A stretch of DNA of 40,768 nucleotides from Fidelibacterota bacterium (GCA_016934035.1 JAFGTP010000039.1:1-40768), one strand, 5' to 3'; counted from the stretch's first letter, positions 1 to 9,919 are shown. Made by a program: numbers and translations. The notes: generated from the letters alone by a model not told the origin.

Positions 1-44
1 AAGATGATTCTGATTAAATAATTAGACTTCAAGATTAAATTTCT

Positions 45-70
45 AAAGCCCGATTCTATCGGGCTTTTTT
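45..70 (+). terminator. Intrinsic terminator of an off-window upstream gene
   Basis: An 8-bp stem (AGCCCGAT at 47-54, ATCGGGCT at 58-65, loop TCT) runs straight into a T-tract. A plus-strand reading frame open from the left edge stops at TAA 19-21, so the last codons of an upstream gene may lie at 1-21. That fragment is too short to identify. Confidence 0.85.
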
Positions 71-88
71 ATTTTCTTAAAAATTTCC

Positions 89-116
89 TTGCAAATTTTT
101 TTTTCAGGTTTAATAT
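89..116 (+). promoter_or_regulatory. Putative sigma70-type promoter for fpg
   Basis: TTGCAA (89-94) and TAATAT (111-116) are separated by 16 bases, between the upstream terminator and the fpg ribosome binding site. The same layout (TTGAAA, 16 bases, TAATAT) is seen before the lipid kinase gene at 24780. This is by eye only; the sigma consensus of the organism is unknown. Confidence 0.4.
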
Positions 117-143
117 TCAAATCAATTGAAAAAAGGAGAGAAA

Positions 144-995
144 ATGCCGGAATTGCCCGAAGTTGAAACCATTGTCCTCAGTCTGAGAGATCGGATATCA
201 GGAAAAAAAATAAACAAAGTGGTGGTTCAGTTTGAAAAATGCCTTGGCAACATCTCTGCTGGCGAATTCAAAAAAATATTAACAGGAGCCAAAATTATAA
301 GCCTTTCACGCCGTGCCAAATATATCATCTTTGAATTATCCAATAAGTATTTTCTGTTCCTTCATCTGAGAATGACAGGTAAAGTATTACTCAAAATTCA
401 ATCTGCACCAATCACCAAACATGACCATGTCATGATATATCTCAATGACAACCAATGCATATTTTACAACGATACGCGAAAATTCGGCCGGTTTTTCGTC
501 ACCCAATCGCCTGAAATCGTCTTGGGAAAATTAGGGCCAGAACCCTTGGGTGAAGACTATAACTTTTCAAATTTTTCACAAAAAATAACAAAGACCCAAA
601 GAACAATTAAAGCCCTTCTTCTGGACCAGACTTTTGTGGCCGGTCTTGGAAATATATATACTGACGAAGCCCTCTGGATGGCCAAAATCCATCCGGAACA
701 ACCGGCTCACAGCCTTTCAAAAATCAAACGAAAAGCCTTGTTTGAAGCAATTAAATGTGTATTAACGCAGGGTATCGCAAACCGAGGTACATCTCTCGGA
801 GATGGCCAGGGGAATTATACATCATCGGACCATCAAAGTGGCACCAATCAACATTCCCTGAAAGTTTTTGCCAGGACCGGTTCTCCCTGCCCGGAATGCC
901 GAACAATGATCCAAAAAAGTGTAGTCGCCCAGCGTGGGACCCACTATTGTCCCAAATGCCAGAAATTGAAGTTAATTAACTCAAAGGCAACTTAA
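144..995 (+). CDS. mutM: Formamidopyrimidine-DNA glycosylase (Fpg/MutM)
   Basis: Bifunctional DNA glycosylase/AP lyase that removes 8-oxoguanine and ring-opened purines in base excision repair. The protein has 283 residues, the normal family length. It starts MPELPEVE, giving the catalytic Pro2 and Glu3; this decides the ATG at 144 (behind AAGGAGAG) over an in-frame TTG at 126 that would bury the N-terminal proline. Lys59 matches the family's conserved Lys57. The helix-two-turn-helix region carries GLGNIYTDEALW. A C-terminal zinc finger is intact (Cys249, Cys252, Cys269, Cys272). The gene is convergent with the histidine kinase gene and their 3' ends overlap by 20 bp. Nothing in it is unusual. 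Confidence 0.97.
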   Translation: MPELPEVETIVLSLRDRISGKKINKVVVQFEKCLGNISAGEFKKILTGAKIISLSRRAKYIIFELSNKYFLFLHLRMTGKVLLKIQSAPITKHDHVMIYLNDNQCIFYNDTRKFGRFFVTQSPEIVLGKLGPEPLGEDYNFSNFSQKITKTQRTIKALLLDQTFVAGLGNIYTDEALWMAKIHPEQPAHSLSKIKRKALFEAIKCVLTQGIANRGTSLGDGQGNYTSSDHQSGTNQHSLKVFARTGSPCPECRTMIQKSVVAQRGTHYCPKCQKLKLINSKAT

Positions 996-2160
996 TCTGA
1001 AAAAGGGTGCCCTTACCCACCTCACTTTCAACCGATATACCGCCCTGATGGTTTTCCACAATTTGCCTGACCAGGGCCAATCCAAGTCCTGTACCTTTTC
1101 TTTTGGTGGTGAAATAGGGTTCAAATATTTTATCCAGGTTTTCTTTTTCTATTCCTGTACCGTCATCAGAAATCGTGATTACGGCAAAAGCCTCTTTACC
1201 CGTTAAATTAATTTCAATGTTACCTTTTTCAGTCATTGCCTGAATTGCATTGAGGATCAGATTGCTGAATACCTGCCGGATTTGTTGCTCATCGGCTAAA
1301 ATTTTCTGATATGGAAGATTTGAATGAAAAGCAATGTTGATTTTATCTCGGTATGGTTTGATACACTTTGTCAGTTGTTCTACCAAATCATATCCGACTT
1401 TTTCCGGTTCAGGTATCGCAGCAAAACCCCGAAATCGGTTGACCAGTTTTTCAAGGTTATCGACTTCCTCATTTATTATTTTAGTGGCGCTTTGGAAGAT
1501 GTCATGAAAACTTTCAGGATTTTGATAATATTTTAATTCCATCCTTTCCAGTGAAAGTTTGATCGGGGTCAAAGGATTTTTAATTTCATGGGCCATGGCC
1601 CTTGCAATTTCACGCCAGATCATCTTCTTTTCAGCTTCCAGCAGCAACCGGCGATTTTCCTCAATTTCCGTAGCCATCTGATTAAAGGACACCAATAATT
1701 CATTTAAAGGCGAGAACCGGCTCTCTTTTACTCGAATTGAAAAATTCCCTTTCCCCAATTCGATATTGGCTTTTTCCAATTTTTTGAGGGGCTTGGAGAT
1801 TAATGAAAAAGAAAGAATAAAAACCATCAGCCCAAAGATTACGGCAAATCCGGCAATAAAACCGGAATAAGTTTCAAATTCGACCAGGAAAAAATCTTTT
1901 TTCAATTGCTGGTCCTTTACAATTTTCAGGAAATATTCCATATCTCCTGCAAATTTATCCTGTAGTGAATCAGGCAGGGATTTCTGATAATCTTCAAACG
2001 CCTTAATTATGCCAGACTCCAATTCAATATCACTTTCAGAATTGAGGTAATTTTTTACACTGTCAGAATAGTAGGTTCGGGTGAAAAACACCGAAAAAAG
2101 CAGCAACACAATAAATAGGAATAAAATCTGGATTTGAAAGGATGGTATTATCTTTTTCAT
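976..2160 (-). CDS. NtrY-like membrane sensor histidine kinase
   Basis: A 394-residue two-component sensor kinase. TM1 is about residues 8-26, an extracytoplasmic loop follows to about 99, TM2 is about 100-122, then HAMP about 123-175. The HisKA domain has His191 in AHEIKNPLTPIKLSLERM, typical of the NtrY group. The HATPase domain has the N box (NLILNAIQAM, about 300-309), G1 (DDGTGI), F box (EPYFTT) and G2 (GTGLGLAL). I prefer ATG 2160, four bases after the upstream stop and directly before the first TM; ATG 2190 would overlap the upstream gene. No response regulator lies next to it, so its partner is elsewhere. It is probably co-transcribed with the DUF4390-like gene. The signal sensed is unknown. 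Confidence 0.9.
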   Translation of the reverse strand: MKKIIPSFQIQILFLFIVLLLFSVFFTRTYYSDSVKNYLNSESDIELESGIIKAFEDYQKSLPDSLQDKFAGDMEYFLKIVKDQQLKKDFFLVEFETYSGFIAGFAVIFGLMVFILSFSLISKPLKKLEKANIELGKGNFSIRVKESRFSPLNELLVSFNQMATEIEENRRLLLEAEKKMIWREIARAMAHEIKNPLTPIKLSLERMELKYYQNPESFHDIFQSATKIINEEVDNLEKLVNRFRGFAAIPEPEKVGYDLVEQLTKCIKPYRDKINIAFHSNLPYQKILADEQQIRQVFSNLILNAIQAMTEKGNIEINLTGKEAFAVITISDDGTGIEKENLDKIFEPYFTTKRKGTGLGLALVRQIVENHQGGISVESEVGKGTLFQIKLPLS

Positions 2161-2164
2161 GGCT

Positions 2165-2746
2165 TTAAAACATAAAAATCGTTTTATCAAATAAACCGGT
2201 CATTGCTACAGGAGGGTTATTGTTCCAGAAAAGCATCAGGTCCAGTTTGCGACCGCTGATCTCCAACTCTGTTTCCAGTCGCGCTGTCACTTTTATATAA
2301 TACTTACCCTCCTCCAAAAAATCTCCGGATGTAAAAATAAATTGGTCTCGGATATTCAAGAAGGCTTTCCACATCTCCTGGTTTTCCTTAAATATCAATT
2401 TTTCTCTGGAATTACCTGTTTCGATTTCGTATTGCTTTTTCAGTAGATTATAGCGGACTGATTTCAAAAGGCTTCTTTGATGAAGGGGCCCCTTATCCTG
2501 GGCGGCCAAATAGCATTCAGCTAGAATTTTCAGTCGAACCGGCCTTCCTGATTTAATAATATCATCGATCCGTGGGTTTAATTCATCCTCTATTTTTGCT
2601 GAAATCAAAATACAATCCTCAACAACATTGAATTCAAAGGTTGAAAACTTTGCATCATGTCCTTCGATTCCGGGAATGACCCCAAGCACACCGGCACTCA
2701 GCGAGATGATGATATGAATAACACCGCTAAAAAAATTTTCGAACAT
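2165..2746 (-). CDS. DUF4390-like protein, partner of the histidine kinase
   Basis: A 193-residue protein of unknown function. ATG 2746 (upstream AGGG) gives an N-terminal hydrophobic stretch of about residues 4-25, resembling a signal peptide or anchor; a longer TTG start at 2785 has no ribosome binding site. The rest looks like an all-beta extracytoplasmic domain with YNLLKKQYEIET (about 115-126), a YYIKVTARLETEL strand and FWNNNPP near the end. In proteobacteria DUF4390 proteins are encoded just before NtrY-like kinases, and this gene stops four bases before the kinase start. The family call rests on this context plus motif resemblance and is moderate. A role in presenting a signal to the kinase is inference. 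Confidence 0.6.
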   Translation of the reverse strand: MFENFFSGVIHIIISLSAGVLGVIPGIEGHDAKFSTFEFNVVEDCILISAKIEDELNPRIDDIIKSGRPVRLKILAECYLAAQDKGPLHQRSLLKSVRYNLLKKQYEIETGNSREKLIFKENQEMWKAFLNIRDQFIFTSGDFLEEGKYYIKVTARLETELEISGRKLDLMLFWNNNPPVAMTGLFDKTIFMF

Positions 2747-2815
2747 CTGACCCTGAATTTTATGTTGTTCCTTGAATAATAACAAAAAATATCAACAAAA
2801 TCATCGAATAAAAAG

Positions 2816-2846
2816 AAAAACCCAAAGTGTTCTGCTTTGAGTTTTT
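2816..2846 (-). terminator. Intrinsic terminator of the PDZ gene pair
   Basis: A 12-bp stem with one G-T pair (2816-2827 with 2835-2846, 7-base loop). Read on the minus strand it follows the 2878-4110 gene and leads into a T-rich run. It separates that pair from the kinase operon. Confidence 0.8.
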
Positions 2847-2877
2847 CTATATTGGAGAGTGAGGTCATTTCAATTAA

Positions 2878-4110
2878 TTAATTAAAAAATAACCAGGGCC
2901 CAATGGTGAACATATATCCGTCCACTTTTGTATCTGGAGAACCTTCTATGTCATAGGATTTAAATTCCTTGCTGTCGGTTTTCCAGCCGCTGTGACGTTG
3001 CAAACCAAATATATAGGAAGCACCGAAATGGACACCCAGCGAATTGTTAAAACGGTATATCATCTCGAAACTCGGGGTTACCGTGTAATATTTTCTTTCC
3101 AGGGTCACCTGATTAATCTGCTGATTATTAAAATCATCAGATATATCTTCCCAGTAGGTTTTTCCATTATTCCGGGCCAGAGTCAGTTCCGTTGTCCAGA
3201 AACCGGCTTTAATTTTAGGCTGTATAATAATAGAATTAAAAACAGGTATTCTACGTCCGATTTCAGCGCCCCAAAATTTCACTTTTAAATCCATGGATTC
3301 ATCCATGTTTGTGGTTTTATCCTTTGCACTTTTTGATTCGGTGTTGCCCACGCTGAAATAAATACCGCCGATTGTCTGGGGGCCATATCCGCCATCAAAA
3401 GGTGCAAAATTTATTGAATGGAGCAAAATTCCGGGATAATTGTCTCCCCCCAATTTCAGATCATCCCCGAAGGGACTGAAACCGTACTGTGTCGCCAGGG
3501 CATCAATATCCCCCCAATTCGGTGAATACCAGAAAGGTTCCCAATTGATTCCACCGGCACCGCTATGAGCACTGAAAATTTTCAAAGAATGATCCTCTTT
3601 CAATCTCAAATCCGGCTTTCGTTCAGTATAGGTGCTGCGAATGGGAGTTTTATTTTTTTCTCTTTCTTCACCGTCCAGTATGACCTTCGCTTTAAAATGT
3701 TTTCCATCGCGAAACAAAAACAATTCGACTTCATCACCGGCACTTTTGGATTTTATAAGCCGTCGTAAATGATCATTGTAAAGAACCTTCTGATTGTCAA
3801 AATTTGTAATGATATCGCCACTCTGAATGCCCGCTTTATCAGCAGCACTTCCTTGAGTTACCCAACCGATTAAAGCGCCATATTTTTCTTTCCATCCTTT
3901 TCTTTCAGCGGTCTCAAAGTTGAGGTCATTATTCATGACCACACCAAGTACCGCCTTATTGTCCCGGCTTTGCAATTGCAATGTATCATTCTCAACCACT
4001 TCGTTTTTTTCAATATCCTCTTCTTTGACAATAACGGCTGTGGTGTCCATACCTTGGATAAAACAAAAGGTAAAAACGATAAACAATGTCAAATATTTCA
4101 TCTTATTCAT
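2878..4110 (-). CDS. Exported PDZ-domain protein with beta-barrel-like C-terminus (copy 2)
   Basis: A 410-residue protein, function not recognised. ATG 4110 follows AAAGGAA and starts a signal peptide (about residues 1-20) that ends before GMDTT; the longer open frame upstream overlaps the neighbouring gene and was dropped. A PDZ domain spans about 50-145, with the ligand-loop-like GALIGWVTQGSAADKAGIQ and GDIITNFDNQKV. From about 205 to the end the chain is rich in aromatic and glycine residues in alternating strands and ends FTIGPWLFFN with a terminal aromatic-rich strand, as in outer-membrane or porin-like barrels. It lies 19 bp after a paralogous gene (4130-5350). I see no protease catalytic residues, so it is not an HtrA enzyme. 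Confidence 0.75.
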   Translation of the reverse strand: MNKMKYLTLFIVFTFCFIQGMDTTAVIVKEEDIEKNEVVENDTLQLQSRDNKAVLGVVMNNDLNFETAERKGWKEKYGALIGWVTQGSAADKAGIQSGDIITNFDNQKVLYNDHLRRLIKSKSAGDEVELFLFRDGKHFKAKVILDGEEREKNKTPIRSTYTERKPDLRLKEDHSLKIFSAHSGAGGINWEPFWYSPNWGDIDALATQYGFSPFGDDLKLGGDNYPGILLHSINFAPFDGGYGPQTIGGIYFSVGNTESKSAKDKTTNMDESMDLKVKFWGAEIGRRIPVFNSIIIQPKIKAGFWTTELTLARNNGKTYWEDISDDFNNQQINQVTLERKYYTVTPSFEMIYRFNNSLGVHFGASYIFGLQRHSGWKTDSKEFKSYDIEGSPDTKVDGYMFTIGPWLFFN

Positions 4111-4129
4111 GATAAATTCCTTTCTTTTT

Positions 4130-5350
4130 CTACAAACCAATCCAGGGTGAAATGGTAAATGAAAAACCTCTGAACAAACTTCCTTCCGGCGCACCGGATA
4201 TTGTATATTCACTGGTCAGGGTCTGTTCCCGCCAGTTTTTCCCGGAAAAACCCAGCATATATCCGGCTTCAGCCTGCAGCCAGACCGGGCCAAATAATTT
4301 GTACATCCCCGAAACATGAGGCTCAAAAAGAAATTCTTTTTTTCGCAGTCTCAAGTAATCATTGTTGGAATTTCCATTTTCATCCCATATCTGGTTCCAG
4401 TCAAAGCCACCGTTTCTCTGCTGAAGACGAATGGTACTTTTACCGCTTCCAATCAAGCAACCGGCAGATAAAATGACCTTTTTATTGAGGCGATAGCGTT
4501 TGTCCAGCGTAAATCCCCAAAGGTTCTGCTCGAATTTCATTTTTCTGTAAATATTTTCGTTGGTGACTTCATTTACCAGTTTTGTGCTGCCATCAGCCTC
4601 AGCGCCGGAAAATACCATACCCAGAAACATTTTATTGCCCACGTAAAATTTAAATCCAAATTCATTGTTCCAAAGTTGTCCCAACTCATCGCTTCCAAAA
4701 GCCAAATCCTCAAATAAATCGTTAGCCGGCTGGTAATCGTTCATAATCAATCCGGGGCCCCAGTAAAAGCCAAGAATTCCAACACCATATTTTTTTCGAA
4801 TTCTCTTCGGTTTATTATCAACAGTCACCGAAAGTTCATAATCAGAAAAAATCTCATCAAAATAGAGTATTGCTTTCTGAACCTCTCCTTTTCTAAAATA
4901 AGTCACCGGCATTTTGTCGCTTGTGACAACAGCAGCGATCTTTTCCCTGAGATCCAGTTTGCTTTTGATTGTATCCCCACCGAAAAGCATGAGAATGTCA
5001 TCTACTTCCAGATTGGCTTCATCAGCAGGGGTGCCATCATAAATTTTATAGATTTTGGCACCAAAATCATAAGGATACTGAAGTTCATTAATATCCTGAA
5101 AATCAAGGTCTTCAAACTTAAATCCGATTTCCTGTTCCGTATTGTATTTCAATCCGATTTTTATACCCAGCTCATCGAGTTCGTCACTGGATGCTTTCAG
5201 CTCATCCAAAAATTCCTTTCTCAAATTTTTTGATTTTTCATCACTGGTTGTGTCCATGCCAAAACTTTTGCTCAGCAAGAGTGTGGTCATGAGTATCAAT
5301 CCATAGATAATCATCAGTAAAATTGTCTGGTTTTTTGATTTTGTCATCAT
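4130..5350 (-). CDS. Exported PDZ-domain protein with beta-barrel-like C-terminus (copy 1)
   Basis: A 406-residue protein, function not recognised. It starts at ATG 5350 behind AAGAGGAG. A signal peptide or anchor (about 9-31) is followed by GMDTT, the same stretch as in the downstream copy. An acidic linker precedes a PDZ-like domain at about 85-170 (IYDGTPADEANLEVDDILML, then DLREKI and VTYFRKGEVQKAIL). Residues about 185-406 form an aromatic, strand-rich C-terminal half ending FTISPWIGL, parallel to FTIGPWLFFN in the other copy. The shared order, the N-terminal MDTT and the C-terminus indicate duplication followed by strong divergence. First gene of a two-gene minus-strand unit ending at the terminator at 2816. 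A surface or outer-membrane scaffold role is inference. Confidence 0.75.
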   Translation of the reverse strand: MMTKSKNQTILLMIIYGLILMTTLLLSKSFGMDTTSDEKSKNLRKEFLDELKASSDELDELGIKIGLKYNTEQEIGFKFEDLDFQDINELQYPYDFGAKIYKIYDGTPADEANLEVDDILMLFGGDTIKSKLDLREKIAAVVTSDKMPVTYFRKGEVQKAILYFDEIFSDYELSVTVDNKPKRIRKKYGVGILGFYWGPGLIMNDYQPANDLFEDLAFGSDELGQLWNNEFGFKFYVGNKMFLGMVFSGAEADGSTKLVNEVTNENIYRKMKFEQNLWGFTLDKRYRLNKKVILSAGCLIGSGKSTIRLQQRNGGFDWNQIWDENGNSNNDYLRLRKKEFLFEPHVSGMYKLFGPVWLQAEAGYMLGFSGKNWREQTLTSEYTISGAPEGSLFRGFSFTISPWIGL

Positions 5351-5649
5351 TTATACTCCTCTTAATTTAAATTTTCAAAGTAACCATCCCGAGAAGGACA
5401 ATTGTCATGCCACTGCAGAAAACAACTTTTTCTCGTCTATATATATTTTCACTTGACCCAATCGCCGCCTATTTGTTATATCAATTTCATATACTGTCAT
5501 ACTGAAATGATATATCAAAATGATCTTTAGAATTATCCTAATTTAAAAAATTTCAGGAATAAAAAATTTTTTTGTAACCCTTTAACTGGTAACTCATCCT
5601 AAAGACAATGAAAATTTGATAAATGAAATTTTTTTAGGAGTGAACAAAA
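5351..5649 (+). promoter_or_regulatory. Divergent intergenic region with an imperfect inverted repeat
   Basis: 299 bp between divergent genes, so it must hold promoters for both. It is AT-rich. An imperfect inverted repeat pairs 5478-5489 with 5503-5514 (TTTCA/TGAAA core, ATATC/GATAT outer part, one-base bulge). I could not assign clear -35/-10 pairs. The thioredoxin ribosome binding site TTTAGGAG is at its right end. Confidence 0.4.
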
Positions 5650-6003
5650 ATGGCTGAACATTTGACCAAAGAAACATTCAAAAGTAAAGTATTTGACTAC
5701 GAAATTGAAAAAGATTGGAATTACAAAGGCGAACTGCCTGCGATTATAGACTTTTATGCTGACTGGTGTCAACCATGCAAAATGGTTGCCCCGATCCTGG
5801 AAGAACTTGCTGAAGAATATAAAGGCAAAGTTCAGGTATACAAAGTAAATACGGAACAGGAACAGGAGTTAGCAGCAGTTTTTGGCATTCAGAGTATCCC
5901 CTCTTTACTCTTTATCCCAAAAGATGGAAAACCCCAGATGGCCAGAGGTGCATTGCCCAAAAAGACATTTGTGCAGGCATTCTCTGATATCTTCGGAGTT
6001 TAA
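5650..6003 (+). CDS. trxA: Thioredoxin
   Basis: A 117-residue cytoplasmic thioredoxin. The active site is WCQPC (Cys40, Cys43), a Gln variant of the common WCGPC. The family's cis-proline is Pro84 in SIPSLLF. The N-terminal MAEHLTKETFKSKVFDYE extension and the DFYADWC context are like thioredoxins of Bacteroidota and relatives. It is a single-gene unit with ribosome binding site TTTAGGAG and its own terminator at 6037-6065. It is the canonical thioredoxin here; a second, atypical thioredoxin-like protein is encoded at 26980 beside trxB. Its likely reductase is a TrxB-type enzyme, but whether the one at 27331 serves it is unknown. Confidence 0.95.
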   Translation: MAEHLTKETFKSKVFDYEIEKDWNYKGELPAIIDFYADWCQPCKMVAPILEELAEEYKGKVQVYKVNTEQEQELAAVFGIQSIPSLLFIPKDGKPQMARGALPKKTFVQAFSDIFGV

Positions 6004-6036
6004 TCCAACAATCTCCCTTCACCAATGATATGAAGA

Positions 6037-6065
6037 AAAAAGGCAGGTTCCCCACCTGCCTTTTT
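6037..6065. terminator. Bidirectional terminator between trxA and guaB
   Basis: The stem AAAAAGGCAGGT / ACCTGCCTTTTT with a 5-base loop (6049-6053) has A- and T-runs on both sides. It can end transcription from trxA (plus) and from guaB (minus, stop at 6084). Confidence 0.9.
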
Positions 6066-6083
6066 CAATTTTACACTATTTTT

Positions 6084-7556
<1,473 letters not shown>

Positions 7557-7564
7557 TTATTTTG

Positions 7565-9055
7565 TTAATTATTAATAACTTCCAATAATTTTTTATAAAA
7601 TTCCTCATCACGGAAAAATTCTTCTGCTCTGTTTAAATCTTTATAAAAGGTTCGATCATAATCCAGATGTTTAACGAGAGACCGGATTTTGTCATATCCC
7701 ATCTGAGTTCCTATCCCACCCTTGAGATTTCCGCGAAAATCAATTCCCTGAGTGGCTGCCAGCATTTCAATCCAGATAATCTGTTTTACATTTTTCATGA
7801 TCTGGAGCAATTTCAGACCGGCATTGGGCGCCATGCTGACATGATCTTCCTGATTGGCCGAAGTGGGAATTGTCTGAACAGAAGCCGGGTTGGCTAGTGT
7901 CCTGTTTTCAGCTGTCAATGCAGCAGCTGTGACCTGGGCAATCATAAACCCTGAATTCAACCCACTGGATTCAATGAGAAAAGGCGGTAATCCACTCATG
8001 GTTGTATCGATCAGATTGGCTGTGCGGCGTTCACTGATGTTCCCAAGTTCTGTCATGGCAATAGACAAATAATCAGCTGCCATGGCAATTGGTTCAGCAT
8101 GAAAATTTCCGGCTGAGATAATCTCTTCCTCATCAACGAAAACCAAGGGATTATCTGTGACAGCCTCAACTTCCTTTTCCAAAATACTTTTTATATAATT
8201 GAGCGTGTCTCTGACGGAACCAATTACCTGAGGTGCACATCGGTAGCAATAGGGGTCCTGAACCTTATTACAATCTTTATGGGATTCCACCAGTTTGCTG
8301 TATTTTAATAATTTTCTGACATTTTCAGCAACTTCCATCTGCCCTTTTTGACGGCGCAGAATATGTATGCGTTCATCGAAAGGTTTATCTGTGGCAAGAT
8401 CAGCTTCGATACTTAAGGCCAGCGCCAATTCTGCCATATGCACAATTTTTTCTGCCTCTAGATAGGCATAAACCAGCAAGGCTGTTGAATATTGCGTGCC
8501 ATTGATCAGGGACAAACCGTCTTTGGCGCCTAAATTGGCGGGTCGGTAAACCCCCTGTTTTACCAAATCTTCAGATTCGACTCTCTCATTATTATAAAAG
8601 ACTTCACCTTCGCCAATCAATGGCAGTGACATATGGGCCAATGGCGCTAAATCACCACTGGCGCCTACCGAACCACGCCTGGGAACCACCGGATAAATTC
8701 CTTTGTTGTATAATTCTGCAATTTTTTCAACCGCTTCAAAGGATACACCCGAATTTCCTACCGACAGGTTGTGTACTTTCAAAATCATCATAATCTTGAC
8801 CACATCAATATCAATGGGGTCATCCACACCACAGGCATGAGAACGTAAAAGATTAATCTGTAATTGGGTCAACTGGTCAGCGGGGATTCTCACAGAACTC
8901 AGTTTTCCAAATCCGGTATTGATACCGTATACTATTTTACCCGCTGCGATGACTGTCTCAACCAATGCTCTGGCTTTGAGAATTCTTTCTTTAGCCGCTG
9001 GCGGTATGATAATCTCTTTCTTTCCTGCTAAATTTATTTTGATTCTTTGCAACAT
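7565..9055 (-). CDS. hutH: Histidine ammonia-lyase
   Basis: Deaminates L-histidine to urocanate and ammonia, the first step of histidine degradation. 496 residues. The Ala132-Ser133-Gly134 triad (in GSVGASGDLAPLAHM) cyclises to the MIO electrophile. The SH pair in LLRSHACGVDDP is the histidine-type selectivity position, rather than that of phenylalanine lyases. DPYCYRCAPQVIGS and GNFHAEPIAMAADYLSIA are further family blocks. ATG 9055 follows GGGAGAG and was chosen over an upstream start at 9085. No hutU, hutI or hutG is in the window, so the rest of the pathway, if present, is elsewhere. A tyrosine lyase or aminomutase is a less likely alternative. Confidence 0.9.
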   Translation of the reverse strand: MLQRIKINLAGKKEIIIPPAAKERILKARALVETVIAAGKIVYGINTGFGKLSSVRIPADQLTQLQINLLRSHACGVDDPIDIDVVKIMMILKVHNLSVGNSGVSFEAVEKIAELYNKGIYPVVPRRGSVGASGDLAPLAHMSLPLIGEGEVFYNNERVESEDLVKQGVYRPANLGAKDGLSLINGTQYSTALLVYAYLEAEKIVHMAELALALSIEADLATDKPFDERIHILRRQKGQMEVAENVRKLLKYSKLVESHKDCNKVQDPYCYRCAPQVIGSVRDTLNYIKSILEKEVEAVTDNPLVFVDEEEIISAGNFHAEPIAMAADYLSIAMTELGNISERRTANLIDTTMSGLPPFLIESSGLNSGFMIAQVTAAALTAENRTLANPASVQTIPTSANQEDHVSMAPNAGLKLLQIMKNVKQIIWIEMLAATQGIDFRGNLKGGIGTQMGYDKIRSLVKHLDYDRTFYKDLNRAEEFFRDEEFYKKLLEVINN

Positions 9056-9164
9056 TTTCTTCTCTCCCTTAGAAAAATATTGCACGAAAGTTATTGATTT
9101 ATTCCGACTCTTTCAAGTGCAAATCATGAGGTTGAGAACAGATAACCATTTCGACGGAGGCGGA

Positions 9165-9689
9165 CTATTTGATGGTAATTAGGAGTTTTTTCCCAAGTCC
9201 TGATTCTACAATGCGGCGAAGGGTGCCAATTTCAATGTCCGATTTGTCGTTTTCAATTCTTGAGATATAGCTTCGAGTTGTGCCACTCATAACGGCCAAA
9301 TCCTGTTGTGTGAGCCCATTGGCCATTCTGGCTTTTTGCAGGAGCCTTCCGATAGTCAAATCCTGTTCGGAAATCTCTTTTTTACTGCATTTTAACAGGA
9401 CATCAGCACCGATTTCAAAGGGAACCCTGATTGTAGAATGGTTCCGAAAGGGGATTCTTTGTTCGACATTGCTCCATGACAATGTATTGTTAGAAATTTT
9501 TACCTTGGCAAATTCATCTGTGGCATATAGCATGGCAATGGGAGATTCCGGTGTCAGGCTTAATTTTTTCAGAATTGCCCGAAAATCGATAATTCTTGAT
9601 TCTCCATTATTAAAATCCACAGATATGGAAAGGTCCTTAATCCAATTTATTTTCACTATTTGCGGTAATTTTACAGGTTTGCTCATCAT
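9165..9689 (-). CDS. DUF2442-like domain fused to an XRE-type HTH
   Basis: A 174-residue protein. The N-terminal ~85 residues resemble DUF2442 (an ISVDFNNGESRIIDF strand pair, then FAKVKISNNTLSWSN). The C-terminal ~60 residues are a Cro/C1-type helix-turn-helix (LLQKARMANGLTQQDLAVMSGTTRSYISRIEN in part). It starts at the ATG pair 9689/9686, overlapping the stop of the DUF4160 gene, with GGAG just upstream, so translation is coupled. DUF4160 and DUF2442 genes are often neighbours and look like toxin-antitoxin modules; no activity has been shown that I can cite. By analogy the HTH partner would be the DNA-binding repressor of the pair. Confidence 0.8.
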   Translation of the reverse strand: MMSKPVKLPQIVKINWIKDLSISVDFNNGESRIIDFRAILKKLSLTPESPIAMLYATDEFAKVKISNNTLSWSNVEQRIPFRNHSTIRVPFEIGADVLLKCSKKEISEQDLTIGRLLQKARMANGLTQQDLAVMSGTTRSYISRIENDKSDIEIGTLRRIVESGLGKKLLITIK

Positions 9690-9919
9690 AACTCCGGATT
9701 TAAAACATGAAATACTTCCAGCGCCCAGTCGGTATTTCCAATCAGCCAATCAAAGACCAGTTTCAATTTTTCGTTGGGAATTTCTCCGGCGTATATATTA
9801 TCGCTTTCGATTTCAAGGATGATTTCATGGTCTTCATAGCAGGCATGAATGTGGGGCGGATTGTGATCACCATTATAAATATTTATTTTTACTTCATCTA
9901 CAACATCAATGGTTGGCAT
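9686..9919 (-). CDS. DUF4160 domain protein
   Basis: A small 77-residue protein with the family hallmarks: an MPTI start, the NPPHIHACYEDHEIILEIE core (HxHA motif), then AGEIPNEKLKLVFDWL. ATG 9919 follows GAGGGATAAAAA. It is the first gene of a two-gene unit whose second member is the DUF2442-HTH protein. The ATGATGAG junction at 9684-9689 gives stop-start overlap. The biochemical role is unknown; a toxin-like role is only suggested by the arrangement. Confidence 0.85.
   Translation of the reverse strand: MPTIDVVDEVKINIYNGDHNPPHIHACYEDHEIILEIESDNIYAGEIPNEKLKLVFDWLIGNTDWALEVFHVLNPEL

Noticed and set aside
976..995. 20-bp 3' overlap of fpg and the kinase gene as a regulatory antisense
   Set aside because: Short convergent overlaps are common in compact genomes and nothing else supports regulation.
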